From Chloroflexota bacterium (GTDB taxonomy: Bacteria; Chloroflexota; Dehalococcoidia; Bin125): a DNA stretch of 42,849 bases. Positions 32,055 to 40,443 of this stretch are shown here, piece after piece. The stretch spans positions 1-42,849 of the forward strand of contig QGNQ01000013.1 of assembly GCA_003228175.2 (NCBI GenBank). Reading direction: 5' to 3'. The position numbers and the translations under genes were made by a program. Each line of letters starts with the position of its first letter. Position 1 is the first letter of the stretch. The notes beneath the pieces were generated by a model. The model had not been told where the DNA came from and ran no database searches. It saw only the letters and a program-made list of their open reading frames with translations.

Positions 32055-33293
32055 TTAGGCGCCGGTGGCGAAGAGCGCCGTCTCCGTCCATTGAATCGGA
32101 TCGACGTCGACGCCCTGGACGATGACTTCCCAATGCAGGTGCGGTCCTGTGCTGACGCCGGTGGTGCCGACGAGCCCCAATGGATCGCCCGGGTTGAGGA
32201 GATCGCCGACCTGGGCCTGGATTTCGCTCATGTGCCAGTAGCCGCTGAAGACGCCGGCGCCGTGATCGAGGATGACGCCCAGGCCGTGCACGGGCAGTTC
32301 GGTGGCGAACACGACGCGGCCGCGGGCCGGGGCAACGATGAGCGATCCGGCGTCGGCGGAGATGTCGTGGCCGTGGTGCCAGTCGGAGGCGGGGCCGCCG
32401 TTGTAGGAGCGCAGCACGCCGTGAGCGCCTTCATGGACGCCAAAGACGGGCAGCCGCCAGGGGCCGGTCCAAAGCCGGGGGCCGCTGGCATCCGTGTACT
32501 GCTGAAAGCGAGTGGTGTTGTCGATGGCGACGAGCTCCGGGGCAAGCAGGGCGGCGGTTGCGGGGTCGAGCGTGATCTGCTCGATCTCGCCCAGCGTCTC
32601 TTGGACGAGGAGCTCGCCGAGGAAGGTGGTCTGGTAGACCTCGGCGCTGAACGTGTCGATGACGACGTTGTAGCGCCGCGCGGCGGCGACGGGGGTGATG
32701 GGCACGAAGCCGACCCAGCCGACGGCGTCCTCACGCACCATCTCGCCGGTATATCCGTCGATCGAGACGAAGACGCGGTCCGCATCAATATCGCCGGCGA
32801 GGATGACGAGCGTGGACTGGCCCTGCGCGACCGTCGCGGGCGTGACGATGACGCTCGGCGGGACGGGGGAGGGGGGCTCCTCCGCCTCGACGGTGACGGG
32901 CGGGTCCGCGCTCTCCCCGGAGTCCGCCCCGGCGGGGGAGGTGGCGGTGGCGTCGTCGGAGGAGCTATCGGCGTCGGCGGCGGTCGCCGGTGGATCGGGG
33001 TCCGCGCCCGCTGCCACATCGGGGTCGGCGGCGGCCGATACGCCAGCGGGAGCGTCGGCGGCCTGCTCGCCGGCGGCCTGGTCGGTCGAGGGGGGGGTAA
33101 CGACATCGTCCTGGCCGGCGGGCGTGGCGGCGGCGACGGCGGAGGGCGTCTGCGTGGCGGCAGGCGCGACAGCATCCTCGTGGAAGAGCAGGGCAGCGCC
33201 GACTGCCAAACCAACGGTCAGCAGGAGGCCGAACGCGAACAGGAGTCGGAGTCGCGATCGACGTTGTGACTGCACGTCGAACAGCGGTCGCAT
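32055..33293 (-). CDS. M23-family (LytM-type) metallopeptidase, membrane-anchored
   Basis: A 412-residue protein from ATG 33293 (ATG 33311 is an alternative). One N-terminal membrane helix follows a basic start (RRSRLRLLFAFGLLLTVGLAVGAALLF, about 11-37). An A/D/P-rich disordered linker of about 100 residues follows, then a beta domain (PSVIVTPATVAQGQSTLVILAG). The C-terminal lysostaphin-like zinc domain has HHGHDISADAGSLIVAPARGRVVFA (H-x3-D, about 301-325) and GPHLHWEV (HxH, about 383-390), the full ligand set with the catalytic His. It should cleave peptidoglycan cross-bridges or peptides outside the membrane. It lies alone, facing away from the sigma-factor gene. Confidence 0.9.
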   Translation of the reverse strand: MRPLFDVQSQRRSRLRLLFAFGLLLTVGLAVGAALLFHEDAVAPAATQTPSAVAAATPAGQDDVVTPPSTDQAAGEQAADAPAGVSAAADPDVAAGADPDPPATAADADSSSDDATATSPAGADSGESADPPVTVEAEEPPSPVPPSVIVTPATVAQGQSTLVILAGDIDADRVFVSIDGYTGEMVREDAVGWVGFVPITPVAAARRYNVVIDTFSAEVYQTTFLGELLVQETLGEIEQITLDPATAALLAPELVAIDNTTRFQQYTDASGPRLWTGPWRLPVFGVHEGAHGVLRSYNGGPASDWHHGHDISADAGSLIVAPARGRVVFATELPVHGLGVILDHGAGVFSGYWHMSEIQAQVGDLLNPGDPLGLVGTTGVSTGPHLHWEVIVQGVDVDPIQWTETALFATGA

Positions 33294-33482
33294 GGGTTGT
33301 CTCGCCGACACAATGCTCCGGGCCGCCCGCCGATCTCACTCTAGTCGGTGCGTGCGCGGCTGGCGAGCGTGGTTCGCGGGAGCGCGATGGGGGACGCATC
33401 CTGGGGCGCCTTGGCCCGGGCGATGATCAAGTTCGGGCCGGATTGCGTATCGCTTGTATGGAGTCCTTTGTGGTTGGTGCGG

Positions 33483-33670
33483 GCGTTGATCGCGCGAGCG
33501 TCGATCGTGCGGGCGTCGATCGTGCGGACTGGGGACCGGTCGCCGAGGGCTGGACGACGCAGCCTGTCGATGTGCCCGCCGCGAACCGACTCGCCCAGGG
33601 GCCCGTCGTTGCCCGACTTACCAAACTGCCGGTCGCTGCCCGACTTGCCAAACTGCCCGTCGCTGCCCGA
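33483..33670 (+). repeat. Two short tandem arrays upstream of the sigma-factor gene (periods 15 and 27 bp)
   Basis: GCGTCGATCGTGCGG repeats at 33498-33512 and 33513-33527, with a variant copy at 33483-33497. A 27-bp unit (GTCGCTGCCCGACTTGCCA plus AACTGCCC) repeats at 33605-33631 and 33632-33658, with a partial copy after it. Both periods are multiples of three, and the frame leading into the sigma-factor gene is open through them (VDRAG and VAARLAKLP repeats). They lie in the 467-bp gap between the M23 and sigma genes, where I see no other gene. Confidence 0.75.
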
Positions 33671-33760
33671 CGATCACCAGATGCTATTCGCTCTGACCGA
33701 ATCCAATTGCGTGCGGGCGCGCGGCCGCCCCCGCCATCCGTCGCCGGGGGGGCGCGCCGG

Positions 33761-34426
33761 ATGACGGCGCCGTCGGACACTGGGGACGACGGGCTGGAGG
33801 CGACGCAGCGCCTGCGGGAGGCCGCGCGCCAGGAAGCCTGGGTGCTGCTGCAGCGCGTCTCGAATGGCGACGATGAGGCGCTGCGGGAGATCTACCGCGC
33901 TCATCACCGTCTGGCATTCGCGCTGGCGATCCGGATGCTGGGCCGGGAGGACGCTGCCGAAGATGTAGTGCAGGAGGCGTTCTTGCGGGTCTGGCGGCAC
34001 GCGGGCCGCTTCGATCCGAACAAGGCGGGCTTTCCCACCTGGCTGGGCCGGATCGTGCGCAACCTCTGCGTCGATCAGCTGCGCCGCAAGACACCCCTGA
34101 GCCACGGCGACAGCGTGGGTGAGGTGGAGCAGTGGCTGGCGCCGGTGCCCTCGGTGGAAACGGGGGTGCTGAACCGCCTGATCGTGCGGGACGCGTTCCT
34201 GCAACTGCCGCGGGAGCAGAGCGAGGTGCTGGTGCTGTCGTACTTCCAGGGGCTGACCCATCGGGAGATTGCTCAGTCGCTGGCGATCCCGGAGGGGACC
34301 GTCAAGTCCCGGATGCGGCTGGGGCTGCGCAAGATGCGGGCCCACCTGGAGGAGACGCCCGACGAGGCGGGCGCGGGAGCAAGCGGGCGTCCGATTCCGC
34401 GCGTGCGAGGGGTTCAACCCCAATGA
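33761..34426 (+). CDS. ECF-type RNA polymerase sigma factor
   Basis: A 221-residue sigma-70 family protein of the extracytoplasmic-function group. Region 2 is ALREIYRAHHRLAFALAIRMLGREDAAEDVVQEAFLRVWRHAGRFDPNKAGFPTWLGRIVRNLCVDQLRR (about 45-115). Region 4 is LPREQSEVLVLSYFQGLTHREIAQSLAIPEGTVKSRMRLGLRKMR (about 148-193), with a clear helix-turn-helix. The ATG at 33761 is chosen because upstream codons lead only through DNA repeats. The stop overlaps the next start (ATGA), coupling it to its anti-sigma factor. Together they would control an envelope stress regulon; the lamin-tail lipoprotein gene downstream may be a target. Confidence 0.93.
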   Translation: MTAPSDTGDDGLEATQRLREAARQEAWVLLQRVSNGDDEALREIYRAHHRLAFALAIRMLGREDAAEDVVQEAFLRVWRHAGRFDPNKAGFPTWLGRIVRNLCVDQLRRKTPLSHGDSVGEVEQWLAPVPSVETGVLNRLIVRDAFLQLPREQSEVLVLSYFQGLTHREIAQSLAIPEGTVKSRMRLGLRKMRAHLEETPDEAGAGASGRPIPRVRGVQPQ

Positions 34427-35142
34427 CGATGAAGTTGAGCCGGGAAGAGGCGCGCGAGCTGTTTGGGGCGTATGCCCTGGGAACCCTGTCAGTGGAGGAA
34501 GCGACGGCGGTGCGCGAGACCGTGTTGGATTGGGCGGAGGGACGGGCGGAGCTGCAGGAGCTGATGGAGACGGGAGCGATGCTGGCCCTGGTGCCGGACG
34601 ACAGCGCGCATCCGTCGATGGCGCTGGAGGGGCGGATCATGGCAGCGGCGCGCACGCAGCCGAGCCGGGCCCAGGCCCGGGCACGGGCGCGCGCTTCGAT
34701 GGCCTGGTGGCGACGACACCTACCGCACACCTTGGCCGCAGGGTTCGCGGCGATCGCGATCGCGATTGGGGCGTTGTGGATCACTGAGGACGCACCGATC
34801 GCTGAAGGCCGTTGGCTGCCACTGGCGACGCAGGTGTCGGAGGAGCCAGGCGGCTGGGTCTATGTGACGGACTACGCGCGCGTGCCGGTGAGCTTGTTGT
34901 TCTGGCAGACGGAGCCGGCCCCAGCGGGGACGTCGTACCAGTTGTTCCGGATCCTGGAGGACGGCAGCACGGTGCCTGATGTGGTCTTCCAGCTCACGGC
35001 GGAGGGTGACGGCGTTGTGCAGATCGAGCGGCAGGCGGATGTGGCGCTGCGGGGCTTCGCGGTGGTCCTGATCGAAGGCGAGGAGCCACTGCGGGGGACG
35101 CCGGCGTCAGACGCGGTGGTGTTTAGCTTCCCAGCACGATAG
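34423..35142 (+). CDS. Anti-sigma factor (RskA/anti-sigma-K type)
   Basis: A 239-residue single-pass membrane protein. The N-terminal cytoplasmic anti-sigma helices (SREEARELFGAYALGTLSVEEATAVRETVLDWAEGRAELQEL) are followed by a basic hinge and one membrane helix (LPHTLAAGFAAIAIAIGALWIT, about 102-123). An extracytoplasmic RskA-like domain follows (GWVYVTDYARVPVSLLFWQTEPAPAGTSYQLFRI... GFAVVLIEGEEPLRGTPASDAVVFSFPAR). No zinc HxxxCxxC motif is present. It should hold the upstream ECF sigma factor inactive until a signal triggers release or proteolysis. The 4-bp overlap with the sigma gene supports the pairing. Confidence 0.9.
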   Translation: MTMKLSREEARELFGAYALGTLSVEEATAVRETVLDWAEGRAELQELMETGAMLALVPDDSAHPSMALEGRIMAAARTQPSRAQARARARASMAWWRRHLPHTLAAGFAAIAIAIGALWITEDAPIAEGRWLPLATQVSEEPGGWVYVTDYARVPVSLLFWQTEPAPAGTSYQLFRILEDGSTVPDVVFQLTAEGDGVVQIERQADVALRGFAVVLIEGEEPLRGTPASDAVVFSFPAR

Positions 35143-35300
35143 TCGTGGGGCGGTTGGCTGTGTCGTGCGCGAGGCAGGGCAACGCCGGGGCGGTGATCGC
35201 GGGTGTGGTCCGACGCCGGACGCCGCGCGTATACCCATGAGAGACAGAAATGAGCGACCCCGGGACCGTGTCGCGGGGTCGAGTGGGACGAGGAGCACTG

Positions 35301-36476
35301 ATGAGCGAGCAGAGCTGGACGCGGCTGCAGGGCCGCACGATCACGCGTCGGACGATGCTGAGGTGGAGCGCGCGCGCGGGCGTGGGCGTGGCGGGGATCG
35401 CGCTGGTGGGATGTGGCGACGACGACGATGACGACGTCGCGCCGACGGCGGCTGCGACCGAGCAGGCGGACGAGGAGCAGGCGCAGGCCGAGGAGGAGGA
35501 AGAGGAGGAGGAAGAAGAAGCGCCGCCCGCGCCGGCAGTGCCGGCGCCGCCTGTGGTGGTTGAGGCCGTGGCGCTGGGCGGGAACGACGGTGCGGTGGTG
35601 CTGCGCAATCGGTCGGACGCAGACGTGGACCTGAGCGGCTGGTTCATCTGCCAGTTCCCCAACTACTGGCCAATGCCGCCGCTGGTACTTTCGGCCGGCG
35701 CGGCCGTGACGGCGCACGTGGGGATGGGCGAGGGCACGGACACGGACTTGTTTGCCAACGGCGCCTACGGCCCGCTGGGCGAGACGGGCGAGATCGGGAT
35801 TTACTCGAGTGGGGCGTTTGATACGCCGGACGCGATGGTGACGTACATCTCGTGGGGGAACGGCGGCGAGCGCATCAGTGTGGCCGCGGCAGCCCGGCTG
35901 TGGAGCGGACCGAGCCTGCAGGCCGCGGCGGGGGACGCGCTGCTGCGCACGGGCGACGGCAACGATGCGGGCGCCTTCACGATTGAAGCCGGCGGCGCGG
36001 CAGCGTTTGCCAGCGCATCGTTCGAGCCGGAGGGGGTGGCGATCGTGGAGGTCGGCGTGGGCGGGGCGGACAGCTCAGTGGTCCTACAGAACTTCTCGGA
36101 TGCCCCGGTCAGCCTGGCGGGCTGGTTCCTGTGCAACGTGCCGGCGTATTGGCCGCTGCCGGCCGACGTGGAGCTTGCGCCGGGCGGGACGGTGTTTATT
36201 GAGTTCAACGCGGGCGGATCGGCCCCGATCAACGCCGGAGGCGGGTTGGGCGAGCTGACTGGAAGCGGCGCGGGCGAGATCGCGCTGTACAACGCGCCCG
36301 AGTTCGGCAGCAGCGACGCGATCGTGAGCTACGTCGGTTGGAACGGTGGGCGGGGTCGCAAGGACGAGGCGCAGGGGGCGGGGATCTGGGGCACGGAGGA
36401 CGTGGCCGCGTCGGACGGGAGCATCATCGTCTTCACGGGCGCGGGCGAGGGAGCCGCGGGCTACGAGGCCCGCTAG
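35301..36476 (+). CDS. Tat-exported lipoprotein with two lamin-tail domains
   Basis: A 391-residue protein starting at ATG 35301, with GAGGAG 7 nt upstream. The signal combines a twin-arginine motif (TRRTMLRWSARAG) with a lipobox (ALVGC, Cys near 35). A run of six Asp and then an acidic linker with ten consecutive Glu follow. Two lamin-tail (LTD) domains come next: VVVEAVALGGNDGAVVLRNRSDADVDLSGWFICQFPNYWPMP (from about 80) and VAIVEVGVGGADSSVVLQNFSDAPVSLAGWFLCNVPAYWPLP (from about 245), each with the conserved V-L-x-N-x-S/D...L-x-G-W core. LTDs are immunoglobulin-like beta modules found in many surface proteins. It lies 158 bp after the sigma/anti-sigma pair, in the same direction. Confidence 0.85.
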   Translation: MSEQSWTRLQGRTITRRTMLRWSARAGVGVAGIALVGCGDDDDDDVAPTAAATEQADEEQAQAEEEEEEEEEEAPPAPAVPAPPVVVEAVALGGNDGAVVLRNRSDADVDLSGWFICQFPNYWPMPPLVLSAGAAVTAHVGMGEGTDTDLFANGAYGPLGETGEIGIYSSGAFDTPDAMVTYISWGNGGERISVAAAARLWSGPSLQAAAGDALLRTGDGNDAGAFTIEAGGAAAFASASFEPEGVAIVEVGVGGADSSVVLQNFSDAPVSLAGWFLCNVPAYWPLPADVELAPGGTVFIEFNAGGSAPINAGGGLGELTGSGAGEIALYNAPEFGSSDAIVSYVGWNGGRGRKDEAQGAGIWGTEDVAASDGSIIVFTGAGEGAAGYEAR

Positions 36477-36655
36477 CGCCTAGGGCGGGATCAATCGAGT
36501 CGGGGCGGCGCGAGGCGAATTGTGCTTGCCCGCCCCGCGCGCGAGCCGGTGTGTATGCAGCGCGGGGTCCGGCTGGGGCGTCCGTTTCGATGTCTGAGGG
36601 CGGGGCCGGTGCATGGCGGAAGGCTGCGGCGAAGGTGCTAGCATCGGTCGCGATC

Positions 36656-36691
36656 GAGTCTGACGGCGAGTCTGACGGCGACTCTGACGGC
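36656..36691 (+). repeat. 12-bp tandem repeat, three copies
   Basis: GAGTCTGACGGC at 36656-36667 and 36668-36679, then GACTCTGACGGC at 36680-36691. It lies in the 268-bp gap before the HhH-GPD gene, where I see no gene; TAGCAT just before it (36639-36644) could be a -10 element. Confidence 0.8.
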
Positions 36692-36744
36692 ATTTCGGTA
36701 CGCAGCCTTTCCTTTGCGAAGGGCGCGAGTGGAAGGCGAGCAAC

Positions 36745-37269
36745 GTGGGTGACCCGAACAAGTACCTGGAGATCGCGCCGATCTTCAACAAGGGCGTGCC
36801 GGTGCCGCCATTCACGGACAACGATCGGGCCAATCGGCTGCTGGGTCGCGACTCGAACGCGTTGCTGATCGGATTGGTGCTGGACCAGCAGATCTCGATG
36901 GAGAAGGCGTTCGCGGGGCCGTACGAGCTGAAGCGTCGTCTGGGGCACTTCAACGTGCGCAAGATCGCGGCGATGCCGACGGACGACTTCTTGGCGGTGA
37001 TGCGGGAGTCGCCGGCGATCCATCGCTATCCCGGGAGCATGGGCAAGCGGGTGCAGGATGCGTGCCGAGTGGTGGTGGAGGAGTTCGGCGGCAAGGCGGA
37101 GAACATCTGGAAAGACCAGCCGGACGCGGCGGCGGTGATGAAGCGGATCGGGACGGTGCCGGGGATTGGTCCGACGAAGGAGAAGCTGGCGATGCTGATC
37201 CTGGGCCGGTACTACGGCCAGGAGATTGAGGGCTGGCGCGAGGCGGCTCCGATCATGGTGCCCGCCTAG
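36745..37269 (+). CDS. HhH-GPD-type DNA repair-like protein
   Basis: A 174-residue protein starting at GTG 36745, with GGAAGG 8 nt upstream. It matches the uncharacterised HhH-GPD family known mainly from Actinobacteria. The start is PNKYLEIAPIFNKG, LLIGLVLDQQISMEKAFAGPYELKRRLG corresponds to the first GPD helices, and a helix-hairpin-helix lies at GTVPGIGPTKEKLAMLIL (about 137-154). The catalytic Lys/Asp pair of Nth/AlkA and the C-terminal Fe-S cysteines are not visible, so glycosylase activity is doubtful. DNA binding is a reasonable expectation. A phosphatase gene follows after 23 bp. Confidence 0.85.
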   Translation: MGDPNKYLEIAPIFNKGVPVPPFTDNDRANRLLGRDSNALLIGLVLDQQISMEKAFAGPYELKRRLGHFNVRKIAAMPTDDFLAVMRESPAIHRYPGSMGKRVQDACRVVVEEFGGKAENIWKDQPDAAAVMKRIGTVPGIGPTKEKLAMLILGRYYGQEIEGWREAAPIMVPA

Positions 37270-37292
37270 GCGCGGGCAGTCGGGGGAGTTCA

Positions 37293-37967
37293 TTGCCGGT
37301 CGATCGAGCGTCTGTACGGCTGTTGCTGATCCGCCACGGGCAGGCGGGTGGCCCGGGCGTGGCCTACGGGTCGCAGGCGCCGCTGACCGAGCTAGGGCTG
37401 GTGCAGGCGTCGCACATTGCGACGGGGTTAGTGTCGCTGGGGGTGACGCGGATCGTGAGCAGCCCGTTCGTGCGGGCCCGCCAGACGGCGGAGGCGAGCG
37501 CCGGGCTGCTGAGGCAGCCGCTGGAGCTCGACGATCGGCTGGCGGAGTTTCAGATGGGCGATGAGGACGAGATCTCGATCCAGGAGATGATGGAGGAGCA
37601 GCGCTACCTGCGGCTGTGGCAGCCCCACCACAGCTTGAGCGAGCACGGCGAGACGCTGGCCGTCTTCCAGGAGCGCGTCTCGGCGACCCTGTCGGAGATC
37701 ACCCGAGCGCCCGGGGCGAGCGAGACGCTGACCCAAACCGTGGCCGTATTCACGCACGGGGGCACGATCGCGGCCGGGATGCGCTGGGCATACGGGCTGA
37801 CGCCGGAGGACAATTGGCACTCCGATGTGGAGATTCACAACGCGTCGATCACCGAGGTGGAGCACTGGCCGCTGGGGCGGCATCCGCAGGGCGCGCCACA
37901 CAGCACGGCGCTGCATCGCCTCAACGATGTGCGCCATCTGCCAGCCGCGCTGGTGACGGACTTCTGA
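37293..37967 (+). CDS. Histidine phosphatase family protein
   Basis: A 224-residue protein starting at TTG 37293, with GGGGGAG 5 nt upstream. The phosphohistidine motif LLIRHGQAGG (RHG, about 11-20), the second Arg in SSPFVRARQTAEA, the catalytic Glu region LAEFQMGDE and the second His in AVFTHGGTIAAG are all present, so it should be an active phosphatase or mutase. The insert (EISIQEMMEEQRYLRLWQPHHSLSEHGET) resembles actinobacterial histidine phosphatases. Substrate unknown. It probably forms an operon with the HhH-GPD gene. Confidence 0.9.
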   Translation: MPVDRASVRLLLIRHGQAGGPGVAYGSQAPLTELGLVQASHIATGLVSLGVTRIVSSPFVRARQTAEASAGLLRQPLELDDRLAEFQMGDEDEISIQEMMEEQRYLRLWQPHHSLSEHGETLAVFQERVSATLSEITRAPGASETLTQTVAVFTHGGTIAAGMRWAYGLTPEDNWHSDVEIHNASITEVEHWPLGRHPQGAPHSTALHRLNDVRHLPAALVTDF

Positions 37968-38030
37968 GCGCTGAGGTGGGTGTGCCGGTCGATCGGACGG
38001 CTGCCTCCCGGACGGGTCGGGGGGAGCGGC

Positions 38031-38036
38031 TATCCT
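38031..38036 (+). promoter_or_regulatory. -10 element of an apparent leaderless promoter (second PAC2 gene)
   Basis: TATCCT is followed by GCAGGC and ATG (38043): a 6-nt gap, placing the transcription start at the start codon. The layout is the same as for the first PAC2 gene. Confidence 0.6.
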
Positions 38037-38042
38037 GCAGGC

Positions 38043-38930
38043 ATGAGCGCGTTGACGTTCCACGACCGACCGGAGCTGCGGGACCCCGTGATGGTGCTGG
38101 CCTTCTTGGGTTGGAACGACGCGGCGGAGTCGGCGTCGGGTGTGATTCGCTATCTGCGGCGCAAGGCGCGCACGGAGCGCCTGGCCGAGATCGACCCGGA
38201 CGAGTTCTTTGTCTTCACTGAGGATCGCCCGCACGTGCGTCTGCGCGACAGCCGGACCCGGGAGATTCGCTGGCCGCTGACGGACTTCACGCCGGCCCGG
38301 TTCGAGGGCGCTGAGCGGGACTTCATCCTGGGGCTGGGCACGGAGCCACATCTGCGCTGGAAGGCGTTTTCGGCGCATGTGGCGGAGGTCGCGTTGGAGT
38401 TGGGGGTGTCGGAGATCATCACGGTCGGCGGGCTGCTGGCCGACACGCCGCACACGCGCCCGGTGCCGGTCAGCGGCAGCGCCCACCCCTTGGAACGGAT
38501 GCAGGAGCTGGGCTTCGAGCCTTCGTCGTACCAGGGCCCAACGGGGATCGTGGGCGCGATTGGCGATATGTGCCGCGAACAGGACATCGCCCATGTGGGC
38601 TTGTGGGCGAGTGTGCCGCATTACGTGAGCGGGGGGCAGAACCCGCGCGCGACGCAGGCGCTGCTGACGCAGCTGAACGAGATCTATGCGCTGGGCCTGG
38701 ACCTCTCAGACTTGGAGGGGCGCGCGCGTCGGTATGACGCGCAGGTAGCGGAGGCGCTGAAGGACAACTCGGAGATGCGCGAGTACGTGCAGAAGCTTGA
38801 GGCGTCGGCTGAGCCGTCGGACGAGGGCGCCGGCGCCGCGGCGGAGGCTACGCCGGAGCGGCTGAGCAGCACGGACGCGCTGAAGGAGATCGACCGCATG
38901 TTGCGCGGCGACGAGGAGGAGACCGCATGA
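38043..38930 (+). CDS. PAC2-family protein (second copy)
   Basis: A 295-residue paralogue of the product at 25002. Matching blocks: MVLAFLGWNDAAESASGVIRYL, FFVFTEDRPHVRL, EPHLRWKAFSAHVAEVALELG, ITVGGLLADTPHTRPVPVSGSA, YQGPTGIVGAIGDMCREQDI, LWASVPHYVSGGQNPRATQALLTQL, and an acidic tail ending in a helix (STDALKEIDRMLRGDEEE), as in the first copy. Function is not established in bacteria. It is co-translated with the metallo-beta-lactamase gene through an ATGA overlap. Confidence 0.9.
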   Translation: MSALTFHDRPELRDPVMVLAFLGWNDAAESASGVIRYLRRKARTERLAEIDPDEFFVFTEDRPHVRLRDSRTREIRWPLTDFTPARFEGAERDFILGLGTEPHLRWKAFSAHVAEVALELGVSEIITVGGLLADTPHTRPVPVSGSAHPLERMQELGFEPSSYQGPTGIVGAIGDMCREQDIAHVGLWASVPHYVSGGQNPRATQALLTQLNEIYALGLDLSDLEGRARRYDAQVAEALKDNSEMREYVQKLEASAEPSDEGAGAAAEATPERLSSTDALKEIDRMLRGDEEETA

Positions 38931-39760
38931 GTGACGAGGCCGGGTCCGCCCCGGAACCGCGGCAGCACGCGGCGTCGGCTGGCGAACCCGTGGTGACGGA
39001 GATTGAAGTGCGGGGGATGCTGGTGGGCGTCTTTCAGGAGAATTGCTGGGTGATTGGCAACCGGCGCACGCGGGAGGCGATCTGTATCGACCCGGGCGAG
39101 CAGGCGGACGACATCCTGCACATGGCCGACGAGATGGGCGTGACGATCAAGCTGATCGCGAATTCGCACGCACATTTGGACCACATCCTGGGGGTGCGCG
39201 GGATTCAGGCGAAGACAGGCGCGAAGTTCCTGCTGCATCGCGACGACTTGGAGCTGTCGCGCGCGGCGGTGGAGCACGCAAAGCGCTTCGGGATGGAGGC
39301 CGATCCGGTGCCGGAGCCGGACCACTTCGTGGAGGACGGTGAGCGAGTCGAGGTGGATGGCATCCAGCTACAGGCGATTCACACGCCGGGCCACACGGCC
39401 GGCAGCATGTGCTACTACAACGACGAGGTGCTGTTCAGCGGGGACACGCTGTTCCGAGGCAGTATTGGTCGCACGGACTTGCCGGGCGGCAGCTATGAGC
39501 AGGAGATGTCGAGCATTGTCGATCGGCTGCTGGCGCTGCCGGACACGACGGCGGTGCTCCCGGGACACATGCAGGAGACGACGATCGCGTTCGAGCGGGA
39601 GTCGAACCCGTTCATCCGCCAGGAGCTGATCCAGCGGGCGATGGACGCGGGCCGGGCCGGCGCTGGTTCGGAACCCGCACCGGACGCGTCGGACGATTCC
39701 GAGGAATCCAGCGACGACGGCTGGCAGGAACGCAAGTCAGGCCTGGTGATTCCGGAGTAG
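38927..39760 (+). CDS. Metallo-beta-lactamase-fold hydrolase (glyoxalase II-like)
   Basis: A 277-residue MBL-fold enzyme. The metal motif is NSHAHLDHILG (HxHxDH, about 82-92), followed by HTPGHTAGSMCYYN (third His, about 150-163), SGDTLFRGSIGRTD (bridging Asp) and VLPGHMQETTIAFE (final His). This is the glyoxalase II/YcbL-type arrangement; thioester hydrolysis is likely, but the substrate is unknown. The first 23 and last 45 residues are low-complexity (SDDSEESSDD). It starts inside the stop of the PAC2 gene. Confidence 0.9.
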   Translation: MSDEAGSAPEPRQHAASAGEPVVTEIEVRGMLVGVFQENCWVIGNRRTREAICIDPGEQADDILHMADEMGVTIKLIANSHAHLDHILGVRGIQAKTGAKFLLHRDDLELSRAAVEHAKRFGMEADPVPEPDHFVEDGERVEVDGIQLQAIHTPGHTAGSMCYYNDEVLFSGDTLFRGSIGRTDLPGGSYEQEMSSIVDRLLALPDTTAVLPGHMQETTIAFERESNPFIRQELIQRAMDAGRAGAGSEPAPDASDDSEESSDDGWQERKSGLVIPE

Positions 39761-39934
39761 GCGTCGGGAACGGGCGTTGCAGGAGCCATGGAGCCTGAGG
39801 GCGGAGGGCGCTAGCCTCTGCCGGTCGAGCCCGCGCCACTGTTTCGCGCGCGCGAGCGTTCGGCGCGCACGACGCGCGGCGCGCGTGGGCTTGAGTATTT
39901 CGCGCGCGAGACGCGCTGGTGGCGAAGGAGACGA

Positions 39935-40438
39935 ATGAGCGACGAAACCCCCCAAGCCGCGACCGATGAGTCGGACGAGGACGAGAGCATGATCACGCCC
40001 GCCATGGAGGCGGAGATCGGCATTCTGGGCGAGCCGGACACGATGACGATCAACCGCGAGCTGGTGCGCCGGATGGCGGAGGCGCTGGACGAGGACTCGG
40101 CGCTGTTGGCGGCACTGGAGGATGAGGAGGGGACGCCCGAGGTCCCGGGCTGGGCGCTTTTCACCTACTTCGGCCGGACGCGGCAGCGCCGGCTGCCGGA
40201 TGCGCCCAAGCGCGGTCTGATGGCGGCAGATGAGTTGACTCTGTTGGCGCCGATTCGTGTGGGCGACACCCTGACGGTGGTGTCGAAGATCGCGGGGATG
40301 AACGAGCGCATCGGGGGGCGGGTGGGGCACGCGCTGTTCGTGGACCACGAGTGGTCGTACACGAACCAGGACGATGTTGAGGTGGCGCGGACGCGTCGGA
40401 CGGTGACGTTCTTCAAGCAGAAGCACTCCGGGGAGTAG
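39935..40438 (+). CDS. MaoC-like/FAS1-type dehydratase N-terminal-domain protein (copy 1)
   Basis: A 167-residue hotdog-fold protein: [115 protein letters not shown]. This is the N-terminal-type hotdog of MaoC double-hotdog hydratases, normally non-catalytic and paired with a catalytic half. AAGGAGACGA precedes the ATG. It heads a run of four hotdog genes in one direction with gaps of 20 bp or less, so a heteromeric complex is likely. Confidence 0.82.
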   Translation: MSDETPQAATDESDEDESMITPAMEAEIGILGEPDTMTINRELVRRMAEALDEDSALLAALEDEEGTPEVPGWALFTYFGRTRQRRLPDAPKRGLMAADELTLLAPIRVGDTLTVVSKIAGMNERIGGRVGHALFVDHEWSYTNQDDVEVARTRRTVTFFKQKHSGE

Positions 40439-40443
40439 CGGCT

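Noticed and set aside
39840-39900. GCGCGC-rich block before the first hotdog gene as a replication or attachment site
   Set aside because: It is only alternating GC sequence; no iteron, DnaA-box or integrase-related context is present.
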